The notes under the pieces are model-generated. The model was given only the letters and a program-made list of their open reading frames with translations, did not search any database and had not been told where the DNA came from. From the NCBI RefSeq assembly GCF_029840635.1, contig NZ_JAOCCU010000016.1:1-64000 (forward strand): 64,000 nucleotides of DNA, read 5' to 3'. Position 1 is the first letter of the stretch, and each line of letters begins with the position of its first letter. This DNA comes from Mitsuaria sp. GD03876. Its GTDB lineage: Bacteria; Pseudomonadota; Gammaproteobacteria; Burkholderiales; Burkholderiaceae_C. Below are positions 10,291 through 18,944 of the stretch, in pieces. A program made the position numbers and the translations under genes.

Positions 10291-11545
10291 CCGCCACCCG
10301 CAGGTAGACGTAGGCCACCCACGCCACCAGCGCCCGCCCGAGGACCCCGCGCCAGCCGCGGGCCTCGGGCCTTTCCACTTTCCGGGACCGCGCCACCGCC
10401 GCGTCGAACTCCCGCGCGACATCCCCCGCGAACGGCGCGTCGCGCACCACCACGTTGGCCTCGAGGTTGAGCAGCAGCGACAGCGGATCGATGTTGGAGC
10501 TGCCCACCGTCGCCCAGTCGTTGTCGACGACGCAGACCTTGGCATGCAGGAAGGCCGGCGTGTACTCGTAGATCGACACGCCGTGCCCGAGCAGCTCCTC
10601 GTAGAGCGCGTGCGCGGCCATCGCGGCGATCTTGTAGTCGACCTTGCCTTGCAGCAGCAGCCGCACCTGCACGCCGCGCTTCGCGGCGTCCTTCAGCGCG
10701 CGGCGGAAGCGCTGCCCCGGATAGAAGTAGGGCGTGATCAGGTCCACGCGCTGCGTCGCGCCGCGGATCGCCTCGACATAGGCGCGCTCGATCGTGCGGC
10801 GCTGGCGCAGGTTGTCGCGCAGCACGAAGGCCGCGCGCACCGGCGCCAGCCGGTCCGGATCGCGCCGGCGATGCTCGCCGCGCGGCATCCGGATGCGCCG
10901 CATCAACCGCTTGGCGCGCCGCGCCGGCGAGGCGCTGCGGATCATCGCGCGCATCTCGTCGCCGAAGTCGTGGCCCAGCCAGGCGCGGGTCCAGACCGCG
11001 CGCGCCGCCTGCTCGATGGAACGCACCGCCGGCCCGCCCACGCTCACCGCGAAGTCCAGCCGCGGCGTCTCGGTCCGGCCGTGGTGCAGGTCGACGCGGT
11101 CGTCGATGACGTTGATCCCGCCGACGAAACCGACCTCCCCGTCCACCACGCACAGCTTCTGGTGCAGCCGGCGCAACTGGCCGGGATGCAGCCAGTTCCA
11201 CCAGCGGTCGATCGGCCGGAACACCGCCAGCGCCACCGGCGCGTCGTCGAGCTGCCCGCGCAGCCAGCCCAGGCTGCCCTTGGTGCCGAAGCCGTCGACG
11301 ACCACCCGCACCCGCACCCCGCGCAGCGCCGCGCGGCGCAGCGCGCCGACCGTGGCGGCGCCGGCCTCGTCGTCATGAAAGATGTAGGTGGCGAGCCAGA
11401 CCTCGTGCTGGGCGCGGTCGATCGCCTCGATCTGCGCCGGGAACAGCGCGTCGCCGCCGCACAGCAGCCGCACCGCGTTGCCGCCGGTGAAGCTGGGCTG
11501 GGACCCGAGGGTCCAGGGAAAGAGGGGTTCCTTGGGCCGCTTCAA
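10271..11545 (-). CDS. clsB: Cardiolipin synthase B-type phospholipase D protein
   Basis: Membrane-associated phospholipid transferase of the PLD superfamily, predicted to make cardiolipin. It is 424 aa with two HKD motifs: LHQKLCVVDGEVGFVGG around residue 130 and LHAKVCVVDNDWATVGSSN around residue 340. No N-terminal transmembrane pair is present, as in ClsB rather than ClsA. The start codon appears to be TTG at 11545, overlapping the TGA stop of the preceding gene (TTGA), which implies translational coupling; no nearby in-frame ATG retains the conserved N terminus. It is the last gene of a three-gene minus-strand operon with an EEP-family protein and nudB, an order I recall from Burkholderiales. 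Confidence 0.88.
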   Translation of the reverse strand: MKRPKEPLFPWTLGSQPSFTGGNAVRLLCGGDALFPAQIEAIDRAQHEVWLATYIFHDDEAGAATVGALRRAALRGVRVRVVVDGFGTKGSLGWLRGQLDDAPVALAVFRPIDRWWNWLHPGQLRRLHQKLCVVDGEVGFVGGINVIDDRVDLHHGRTETPRLDFAVSVGGPAVRSIEQAARAVWTRAWLGHDFGDEMRAMIRSASPARRAKRLMRRIRMPRGEHRRRDPDRLAPVRAAFVLRDNLRQRRTIERAYVEAIRGATQRVDLITPYFYPGQRFRRALKDAAKRGVQVRLLLQGKVDYKIAAMAAHALYEELLGHGVSIYEYTPAFLHAKVCVVDNDWATVGSSNIDPLSLLLNLEANVVVRDAPFAGDVAREFDAAVARSRKVERPEARGWRGVLGRALVAWVAYVYLRVAGLTGRY

Positions 11546-12372
11546 GATTCCAGGACGAGTTCCGCCAGCAACGGCAGGTGATCGGACATGCGCGCCCAGG
11601 CCGGCCCGCGCGGCACCTTCATGTCCACGCAGCGCAGGCCGCGCGTGTAGATGCGGTCCAGCGAGAACACCGGCACCCGCGACGGGAAGGTCGGCAGCGA
11701 GCGCTTGGCGCCGGGCAGCATCGCGCGGCTCAGGCCGGTCCCGCGCATCGGTTCGTCCAGCCGCTCGCCCCAGTCGTTGAAGTCGCCCGCCACGACCAGC
11801 GGCGCGCCGTGCGGCACATGGTCCTCGATGAAGGCCGCGAGCTTCTGGATCTGCCGCACCCGGCTGCCGTGGATCAGCCCCAGGTGCGCGACCACCGCGT
11901 GCACCTCGGTGTCCTGCCAGCGCACCGGCACGTGCAGCAGGCCGCGCTGCTCGAAGCGGTGGTCCGAGACGTCGTGATGCCCGACGTCGCCGATCGGATA
12001 ACGCGACAGCAGCGCGTTGCCATGCTCGCCGTGGCGCGTGACCGCGTTGGTGCGGTACGCCACCTCGTAGCCGTCGGGCGCCAGGAACTCGGCCTGGCCC
12101 TGCTCCGGCCAGCCGAACCAGGTGCGCTCGAACTGGCGCGCCTCGCGGTGGTGGAACAGCCGCACCTCCTGCAGGAACACCAGGTCCGCGTCCATCGCCT
12201 GCACGCCCATGCCCAGGTTGTGGATCTCCAGCCGCTTGCCCGGCCCCATGCCGCGCACGCCCTTGTGGATGTTGTAGGTCGCCACCCGCAACCGGCCGAC
12301 GCTGTCCGCCGGCGAGGTATCGGTGGTGGCGGCATTGGCCACGGCGGCGTGGCGCGGCGTCCGGCGGATCAT
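11542..12372 (-). CDS. Endonuclease/exonuclease/phosphatase family protein
   Basis: A 276-aa member of the EEP (DNase I-like) metal-dependent phosphoesterase fold. Visible signatures are RVATYNIHKGVRG near the N terminus (Asn for the active site), VVAGDFNDWGE in the middle, and the C-terminal SDHLPLLAEL carrying the catalytic Asp-His pair. The frame stays open upstream across nudB, but the ATG at 12372 fits the family N terminus and overlaps the nudB stop by the four bases ATGA. Genes of this type beside clsB are often annotated as endonuclease; phospholipid or nucleotide phosphodiester substrates are equally possible. Operon context suggests a housekeeping rather than a secreted role. Confidence 0.85.
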   Translation of the reverse strand: MIRRTPRHAAVANAATTDTSPADSVGRLRVATYNIHKGVRGMGPGKRLEIHNLGMGVQAMDADLVFLQEVRLFHHREARQFERTWFGWPEQGQAEFLAPDGYEVAYRTNAVTRHGEHGNALLSRYPIGDVGHHDVSDHRFEQRGLLHVPVRWQDTEVHAVVAHLGLIHGSRVRQIQKLAAFIEDHVPHGAPLVVAGDFNDWGERLDEPMRGTGLSRAMLPGAKRSLPTFPSRVPVFSLDRIYTRGLRCVDMKVPRGPAWARMSDHLPLLAELVLES

Positions 12373-12890
12373 GGCGCCCCCCGGTGGCGAGGCAGTTGCA
12401 GGATGGCCTCCGCGTTGGACGGCGAGAAGCACAGGTCCGCCGCCTCGCGCCAGGGCAGCCAGCGGTATTGCAGGTGCTCGCGCGGCGCCAGCGTCACCGC
12501 GGTCCCGGCCGGCACGGTCAGGCCGAAGACATGTTCGGTGTTGCGGGTCACGCCCGGCGCGTAGCGATGGCGCCAGACCGGGTAGATCTCGTAGACGTTG
12601 GCCAGCGCCCAGTCGGCCAGCGCGCCTGGGGCCAGGTCTTGCACGCGGATGCCGGTTTCCTCGAGCACCTCGCGCCGCGCGGTCTCGTCGAAGGGCTCGT
12701 CGGGCGTGTCCTTCGACCCGGTCACACACTGCCAGAAGCCGGGCCGGTCGGCGCGTTCCAGCATCAGCACGTCGAGCGCCGCGGTGTGGATCACGACCAG
12801 GACGGATTCAGGAATCTTGAAGGGCCGCGCGACCGGCTCGGCGGTGGCCGGCAGCGGCGTGGCGGCGGGGGCGAGGGGCACTTCGCTCAT
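12369..12890 (-). CDS. nudB: Dihydroneopterin triphosphate diphosphatase (Nudix)
   Basis: Nudix hydrolase of the folate pathway that removes pyrophosphate from dihydroneopterin triphosphate. It is 173 aa from the ATG at 12890. The Nudix box GSKDTPDEPFDETARREV with EETGI sits at about residues 62-86; it has one more residue than the canonical spacing before the first Glu. The N-terminal VLVVIHT and the tail NAEAILQL fit NudB. It is the first gene of the nudB-EEP-clsB operon, coupled by ATGA overlaps. No aspS, a frequent neighbour, is seen upstream. Confidence 0.87.
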   Translation of the reverse strand: MSEVPLAPAATPLPATAEPVARPFKIPESVLVVIHTAALDVLMLERADRPGFWQCVTGSKDTPDEPFDETARREVLEETGIRVQDLAPGALADWALANVYEIYPVWRHRYAPGVTRNTEHVFGLTVPAGTAVTLAPREHLQYRWLPWREAADLCFSPSNAEAILQLPRHRGAP

Positions 12891-13193
12891 AGCGGGCAAG
12901 CATATCCCAGGGTCATGGCGCGACCGGTGTGTGACGACCCCGGCACCGGGTCGACATGCACCTGCACGCACGCGACAAACAGACGACATGGACGGGCGCA
13001 TCGCGGTCTCCGACACGCGCGCTGCCCGCGCCGGCAACGCTTGTTCACCGTCGCCGAACAACGCCGGCGGCAGATGTGCGGCAGGAAATATAGAAAGTTT
13101 GTAGAGACGCGCGGGGCCGCGGGTCATCGGGGCATCCGCCGTGCCGGCGCCCGGAAGAATGGCCCTCATCGCAACCACAGCCCTGGAGGGGTC
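12891..13193. other. Divergent intergenic region between nudB and the small Ala-rich gene
   Basis: These 303 bases separate the minus-strand nudB operon from plus-strand genes. An AT-rich patch at about 13081-13108, in otherwise GC-rich DNA, is the likely promoter area for the rightward genes. A clear ribosome site, GGAGG, lies just before the ATG at 13194. No RNA gene or convincing operator was recognised. Confidence 0.4.
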
Positions 13194-13607
13194 ATGACCA
13201 CGGTCACCACCACGAACGGCACCGGCGCTCCGCCGGTCGCCTCGCGGCAGCTCGTCAACCGGCCGAGCGGCAGCTTCGAGATCAACGCGCGGGAATACGG
13301 CAGCGTCGCCGCCGGCGCCATCGGCCTGGCGCAGGCCGCGGTCCAGGGCGGGGAGAACGCCGTCAGCACCGTCGTGCATTGGAGCGAGGAAGGTCTGCAG
13401 GCGCTCGAGGACGGCGCCAAGGCCGTGGGGCAGGCGGTGTCGACCGGTGTTGGCGAGGCCAAGGCGCTGGCCGGCGAGGTCAAGGACGCCGTCGTCAGCG
13501 GCGCCGGCACCGTCATGAAGGAGGCCGGCGACCTGGGCAGCACCGTCGGCGGCTACCTGGCCGCGGGCGCCGTCGCCGGCAAGGCGCTGATCGACGAGAT
13601 CCTCTGA
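13194..13607 (+). CDS. Small Ala/Gly/Val-rich protein of unknown function
   Basis: A 137-aa protein with no recognised family. It begins MTTVTTTNGTG, has a polar 30-residue start, then long runs of small residues in which Ala, Val and Glu alternate (about 40-125), suggesting amphipathic helices rather than a transmembrane span. There is no signal peptide or cysteine. A strong GGAGG site precedes the ATG. Its stop is two bases before the lipoprotein gene start, so the two are almost certainly co-transcribed, with flgH following. Function is unknown; membrane-surface or phasin-like binding would be a guess. Confidence 0.7.
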   Translation: MTTVTTTNGTGAPPVASRQLVNRPSGSFEINAREYGSVAAGAIGLAQAAVQGGENAVSTVVHWSEEGLQALEDGAKAVGQAVSTGVGEAKALAGEVKDAVVSGAGTVMKEAGDLGSTVGGYLAAGAVAGKALIDEIL

Positions 13608-13609
13608 GC

Positions 13610-14176
13610 ATGCGCGCCGCCCTCGCCCGCCGGCTGCTCCGGACCGCCCTGCCCGCCGCGGCGGCGCTGGCCACGGGCGGCTGCACGCTGCTCAGCCCGA
13701 TGCCCAGCATCGAGCTGGCCAAGGCCACGGCCGGCATGGCGACCGTGGCGATCGGCCAGGGGCCGGTGCATGCGACGCAGACGGTGTTCCACGGCGAGGC
13801 CCTGCCGCCGCGCGTGTGCATCGAATACAACCGCGCGCTCGCGCTGCCGGAATTCGTGCCGGCGCTGATCGCGGAGTTGCGCGAGCACGAGGTCCAGGCC
13901 CGCGTCTTCGAGCCCGGCGTACGCCCTGGGGACGAAGCCTGTCCGGCCTGGGTGCATTACCAGGGGCTGCAGCAATGGGACCGGCCGCCGCTGTCGGAGC
14001 AGATCCGGCCCTACCTGGCGCAGGCGACGCTGAGCCTGCACGACGCCGGCGGCCGGCTGATGGCCGCGAGCAGCTACCGCGCCGACGACGCGACGCTCGG
14101 GCTGGGGAAATGGGCGAGCACGCGCAACAAGCTCGCGCCGGTGGTGCGGGCGTTGTTGACCGGTTTCGAGGGCTGA
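13610..14176 (+). CDS. Putative outer-membrane lipoprotein (Sbal_3080-like)
   Basis: A 188-aa predicted lipoprotein. Residues 1-24 form a signal peptide with arginines and a hydrophobic core, followed by the lipobox ATGGC with the lipidated Cys at residue 25. The mature part has the pattern VCIEYN, a helical segment, DEACPAWVHYQGLQQW, then a strand-rich YLAQATLSLHDAGG. This resembles small lipoproteins annotated as the Sbal_3080 family, whose function is unknown. It starts two bases after the preceding stop and is followed after 54 bases by flgH, so it may serve the same envelope structure. The family assignment is from memory of the pattern and is moderate. Confidence 0.7.
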   Translation: MRAALARRLLRTALPAAAALATGGCTLLSPMPSIELAKATAGMATVAIGQGPVHATQTVFHGEALPPRVCIEYNRALALPEFVPALIAELREHEVQARVFEPGVRPGDEACPAWVHYQGLQQWDRPPLSEQIRPYLAQATLSLHDAGGRLMAASSYRADDATLGLGKWASTRNKLAPVVRALLTGFEG

Positions 14177-14230
14177 GGACGGGCGCGGCGGGGGCCGCGA
14201 CCCGGCGACGATCACATCGAGGAGGGAATC

Positions 14231-15100
<870 letters not shown>

Positions 15101-15166
15101 CCGAGCGTCCGGCGCGGCGGCGGCTGCCGCCGGTTCGCCATCAGCGATCAAGCAGCGATCAAGCAG

Positions 15167-15190
15167 TGACTAGCAAGGACTTGCTAGTCA
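15167..15190. promoter_or_regulatory. Perfect 11-bp palindrome between flgH and the second giant gene
   Basis: Arms TGACTAGCAAG (15167-15177) and CTTGCTAGTCA (15180-15190) are perfectly complementary around a two-base centre. Just upstream, the sequence AGCGATCAAGC occurs twice in tandem (about 15143-15164). The tiny loop makes a DNA operator more likely than a terminator. It lies about 88 bases before the ATG at 15278, a plausible site for controlling the second giant gene. No regulator was identified. Confidence 0.5.
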
Positions 15191-15277
15191 TCGCCTGATT
15201 GGCGTCAGGCTAGGTCATGGAACGAACGGAACCGGATGCCGAGACTGCCGGCCATCCCGACTCCGATGGTTCCTGCC

Positions 15278-18200
15278 ATGTCCGCACACCCCACTGCGAA
15301 AGCCCCGACGGCACCGGCCGTCTCCGCCTCCCGTCCGCTCGAGCGCAAGAGAACGCCCGGCGAAGCAGCCGCCCATGACGGCGCCGACGAGCCGGCGGCC
15401 GATTCCCCGCCGGACTGCCTTCCCGACGCGAATCCGCCGTCCGACGGCGAGCCCTCCGGGCCGCGCGACGCATCCCCGACCTGCCCCGCGATCGCAGGCG
15501 CATCGGAGAGCGACGAAGACGGGGCGGTCCCGCTGATGGCACTCGGCCCATTGGCCGTGGCCGGGCTGGCGGTGGTCAGCGTGCTCGGCGGCTCGTCCGG
15601 CACCGCTCACAGGACCTCCCCCGTCATTCCGCTCCTGCCCGATCAGCCGATCGTGCCCGAGCCGACGCCGTCCATGCCGCCGTCTCCTCCTTCTCCTCCT
15701 TCTCCTCCTTCTCCTCCTTCTTCCCCTTCGGAGCCTTCTTCGCCTTCGGAGCCTTCGGAGCCTTCAGAGCCCTCCGAGCCGTCCATGCCTTCCCTGCCGC
15801 AGGAGCCTGGACCGCCGACGCCGCCATCGAACCCCTCCGATCCCGCGGGGCCTTCGAATCCCTCGACACCGTCGAATCCCGACAGCCCGGTCGCTCCCGT
15901 CGATCCGACCGCGCCCCCCGACCCGACCGACCCGACCGACACCAAGGTGCCGACGCCCCGCCCACCGCCCGCGCCGACGCTCCGGCTGGCGGTCGACTCG
16001 GGACGGTCCGACCATGACCACGTCACTCGCGACGGCACGATCCAGGTCGGCGGCCTCGCTGCTGACGCTCAATGGGAATACAGCGTCGACGCCGGCGTCT
16101 CCTGGCGTTCCGGCCAGGGCGACACGGTGTCCGCCGCCGCCATCGCCGACGCCCGCGCCGATGGCGGCCGAATCGCGCTGCTCGCCCGTCAGACGACCGC
16201 CGCCGGCACCGGCGACTCCGCCGCCTTGCGCTTCACGCTGCGCGCGGCCGCTGGAGATCTCGACCTCGACCCGGCGACCGGCCTTCAATCGACCCGGGCG
16301 TTGATCGTGGATCGCGCCGCCTTCGCGACCGGCGTGCCGCTGACGGCGATGCCCGACGCGCTGGTCGACGACGGCCTCCAGGAACTGCGCCTGCGGCTGG
16401 ACGGCGATGGCCTGGATGTCGCCCACGATCAGCTGGTGCTGGATCGCGCGGTGTCATTGGACCGGACGCTGCAGGTGGACGATGTCGAGATCGCCGGCGT
16501 GCCTCACCTGTCCTACCGCTTCGACGCCGCCAGCGTCGCGCTCGCCGTGTGGACGACCGATGGCCGCGAGCTGACCGGCTCCGACGCGGCGGCGCTGACC
16601 AACGCGATCCGGCTGGCCAACCCGCAGGGCCGTCCCCGCGAAGGCGAACGGCTCGTCCACCTGAGCCTCGTCGACCAGGCGGGCCATGTCGGCGGCGACG
16701 CCACCGTGGCGGTGACGCTGGATTCCCGCCAGCCTCGGCTCGACCTCGATCCCGCGTCGGCGGCGACCGGCCCATCGCTCGTGACGACCTCGCTGGCGAC
16801 GCCTCAGGCGCTGTTCCCGGCGGGCGTCGCGCTCGCGCACGACAACCCGGCGGCGAGCTTCAAGCAGGTCTCGATCGCCCGTGGCGGCTCGGGTCTCGGC
16901 GGCGGTGACGTGCTGTCAAGCCGGGACGGCGGGGTCGCCACGGCGCTCGACGGCCCCTCGGTCAGCTTCCGGGTCGGCGGCGTCGAGTGGCACGCGCAGC
17001 GGGAGGCCGAGCGCCACGTGTGCGGGCTCGCCGACGGCACGGCGGCCAGCGCGGCCCAGGTGCAGGCGATGCTGTCCTCGCTGACGCTGCACAACCCGCT
17101 GGCCGCGCCGCCACAAGGCGATCGCCGCTTCACCGTCACCGTGGCCGACGCACTGGACCGCACGGCCACCGCGAGCGCCACGCTGGGATACGACACGATC
17201 GGCCCGGTCATCGACCTGAACGGCACCCTGCCCGGCCAGGACCATGCGGTGGCCGTGACGCCCGGACTGCCGCATGCGTTCCCGATCGGCCGCCCGTCGC
17301 GCGTCGCCGTCGACGAGGACCATCGGATCGCCTCGCTGACCGTGACCTTCCAGAGCGCGGTCACTGGCGCCTTCGACATCGCCGATCCGGGCCGCGCGGA
17401 GCTGTTCGGCTTCCATCGCACGGACCGTCCGGGCCAGTTCGACCGGATGTTCCGGCTCGGGCGGGACGGCGACGGCATGGGCAGCGGCGCGTGGATCACG
17501 GGGCTGGGCGCGACCTTCGCGCTGGAGCTGCACGGCGGTCCCGGCCACTCGCCGGTCATCGTGATCACGCCGGACAAGCCCTTCACCGTCGCGCAGACGG
17601 CGCTGCTGGTGCAGCGGCTGTCCTACACCGCCGGCGCCGGCGCCGCCCAAGGCGAACGCACGCTGACGATCGAGGCCGTCGACATCGCCGGCAACGTGAC
17701 CGCGATCGTGCCGACCGCGCGCCTCGACGTCCGCGCGCCCGGCACGCCGGTGCTCCTGCTGGCGGCCGGCGCGGACACCGGCCAGTCGGCCGACGACGAC
17801 CTCACCGCCGCCAACGGGAGCGCCGCGGCGCCGCTGGCGCTCGGCGGTTTCGCCCGCGCGGGGGCGACGGTGACGCTGTTCCGCGATGCCGACGGCGACG
17901 GCCTGGCGGGCGCTGGCGAGACACTCGGCACGACGCAGGCCGGCGGGGATGGACGCTGGTCCTGGAAGCTGGCCGGGAACGCGCTGGCGGACGGCGACCA
18001 CCGCCTCGGCGCGGTCGCGGACGGCCTGACCTCGGCGATCCACGAGATCACCGTCGACACGCGCTCGCCGGACAACCTGCCGGCCATCGGACGCGAGGTC
18101 ACGCCGCGGCCGGTGCTGGCCGGCACCACCGATCCGGGCGCGGCGGTCACGGTGGGGATCGACACGGACCAGCAGCCCGGCAACGGGTACGAACTGCGCT

Positions 18201-18787
18201 ACGCGGTGCGCGCCGACGGCGCCGGCCACTGGCGCGTCGACACCGCGACGGCGGTGCCGGCCGCGGGGACGGCGATCCGCTTCGACGGCGGCGACTTGCT
18301 GCATGCGCGCGTCACGGCCGTCGATCTGGCCGGCAACGTCAACGTGCGCGACGTCGAGGCCACGGTCGCGGGCTCGACGTTCAGCCTGTCCGACGGGCAG
18401 GTGAACGGGCGCGGCGATGGCGACGGCGCGCTGACCTTCACCGTCACCCGCGACGGGGACCTGAGCGAGCGCGGGAGCGTCCGCTTCGCCGTGGACCGCG
18501 ACGCGAGCACGGCCGGATCGACCAGCGACGGGCCGGCCTCGGCGCATGACTTCACCGGCGCGAGCTGCGGTCTGGTCGACTTCGCGCCGGGCGAGCGACA
18601 ACAGTCGATCCGCTTCACCGTGCATGCGAATGGCGCGCGCGAGCAGGACGAGCAGGTCGTCCTGCGGCTGGACACGGCCAGCGGCGGCGAGATCCTCGAC
18701 GGGCTCGGCATCGGCGTCCTCGCGGCGACGGCGTGGCCGGCGGAGGTCTTCGCGTTCCGCGCCGACGCGGGCCTGCCGGTGGTCTGA
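15278..18787 (+). CDS. Second giant Ig/Calx-beta protein, paralogue lacking a secretion module
   Basis: A 1169-aa protein collinear with the giant protein at 3143. The start at 15278 was preferred over the in-frame ATG at 15236 because both paralogues then begin MS-H-P. It shares the KR-PGEA segment, an internal hydrophobic segment (residues about 88-108), the Ig-like units (DQLVLD, DLNG-LPGQ, DIAGN-T) and a final Calx-beta domain at about 1036-1155. Where the paralogue has nine 87-aa repeats, this one has a Pro/Ser/Glu/Asp stalk (about 129-231). The chain ends just after Calx-beta; the concanavalin-like, RTX-like and terminal secretion modules are absent. It may be a truncated, non-secreted relic or a protein exported otherwise. 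Confidence 0.78.
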   Translation: MSAHPTAKAPTAPAVSASRPLERKRTPGEAAAHDGADEPAADSPPDCLPDANPPSDGEPSGPRDASPTCPAIAGASESDEDGAVPLMALGPLAVAGLAVVSVLGGSSGTAHRTSPVIPLLPDQPIVPEPTPSMPPSPPSPPSPPSPPSSPSEPSSPSEPSEPSEPSEPSMPSLPQEPGPPTPPSNPSDPAGPSNPSTPSNPDSPVAPVDPTAPPDPTDPTDTKVPTPRPPPAPTLRLAVDSGRSDHDHVTRDGTIQVGGLAADAQWEYSVDAGVSWRSGQGDTVSAAAIADARADGGRIALLARQTTAAGTGDSAALRFTLRAAAGDLDLDPATGLQSTRALIVDRAAFATGVPLTAMPDALVDDGLQELRLRLDGDGLDVAHDQLVLDRAVSLDRTLQVDDVEIAGVPHLSYRFDAASVALAVWTTDGRELTGSDAAALTNAIRLANPQGRPREGERLVHLSLVDQAGHVGGDATVAVTLDSRQPRLDLDPASAATGPSLVTTSLATPQALFPAGVALAHDNPAASFKQVSIARGGSGLGGGDVLSSRDGGVATALDGPSVSFRVGGVEWHAQREAERHVCGLADGTAASAAQVQAMLSSLTLHNPLAAPPQGDRRFTVTVADALDRTATASATLGYDTIGPVIDLNGTLPGQDHAVAVTPGLPHAFPIGRPSRVAVDEDHRIASLTVTFQSAVTGAFDIADPGRAELFGFHRTDRPGQFDRMFRLGRDGDGMGSGAWITGLGATFALELHGGPGHSPVIVITPDKPFTVAQTALLVQRLSYTAGAGAAQGERTLTIEAVDIAGNVTAIVPTARLDVRAPGTPVLLLAAGADTGQSADDDLTAANGSAAAPLALGGFARAGATVTLFRDADGDGLAGAGETLGTTQAGGDGRWSWKLAGNALADGDHRLGAVADGLTSAIHEITVDTRSPDNLPAIGREVTPRPVLAGTTDPGAAVTVGIDTDQQPGNGYELRYAVRADGAGHWRVDTATAVPAAGTAIRFDGGDLLHARVTAVDLAGNVNVRDVEATVAGSTFSLSDGQVNGRGDGDGALTFTVTRDGDLSERGSVRFAVDRDASTAGSTSDGPASAHDFTGASCGLVDFAPGERQQSIRFTVHANGAREQDEQVVLRLDTASGGEILDGLGIGVLAATAWPAEVFAFRADAGLPVV
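15683..15779 (+). repeat. Short coding repeats of the Pro/Ser stalk
   Basis: Four exact 9-base copies of TCTCCTCCT (15683-15718) are followed by degenerate CCTTCGGAG-type units to about 15779. They encode Ser-Pro-Pro and Ser-Glu-Pro repeats. The tract is in frame and likely variable in length. Confidence 0.85.
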
Positions 18788-18881
18788 TCGGACGAGCCGG
18801 GCCGCCGCGCCGCTTTGCGCCAGCAGCCGCCAGCTGTCGGGCGGCTCGGTCCGGTGTCGTGGCGCGGCGAGGCAGGCGCTC

Positions 18882-18937
18882 GTCCGGTCGTCCGGTCGTG
18901 CGGTCGTGTGGTGACCCGGTCGTGCAGTGACCCGGCG
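18882..18937. repeat. Degenerate 8-bp tandem repeat
   Basis: About seven consecutive 8-base units related to GTCCGGTC run through the convergent gap between the second giant gene and the TPR gene. The first two units are identical and later ones diverge. No function is evident. Confidence 0.7.
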
Positions 18938-18944
18938 CCTGCCG

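Noticed and set aside
13081-13125. Possible sigma-28 promoter before the small gene, lipoprotein and flgH
   Set aside because: GAAAGTTT matches the -35, but no acceptable -10 occurs at 11-base spacing; only a poor GCCG match at 13 bases.
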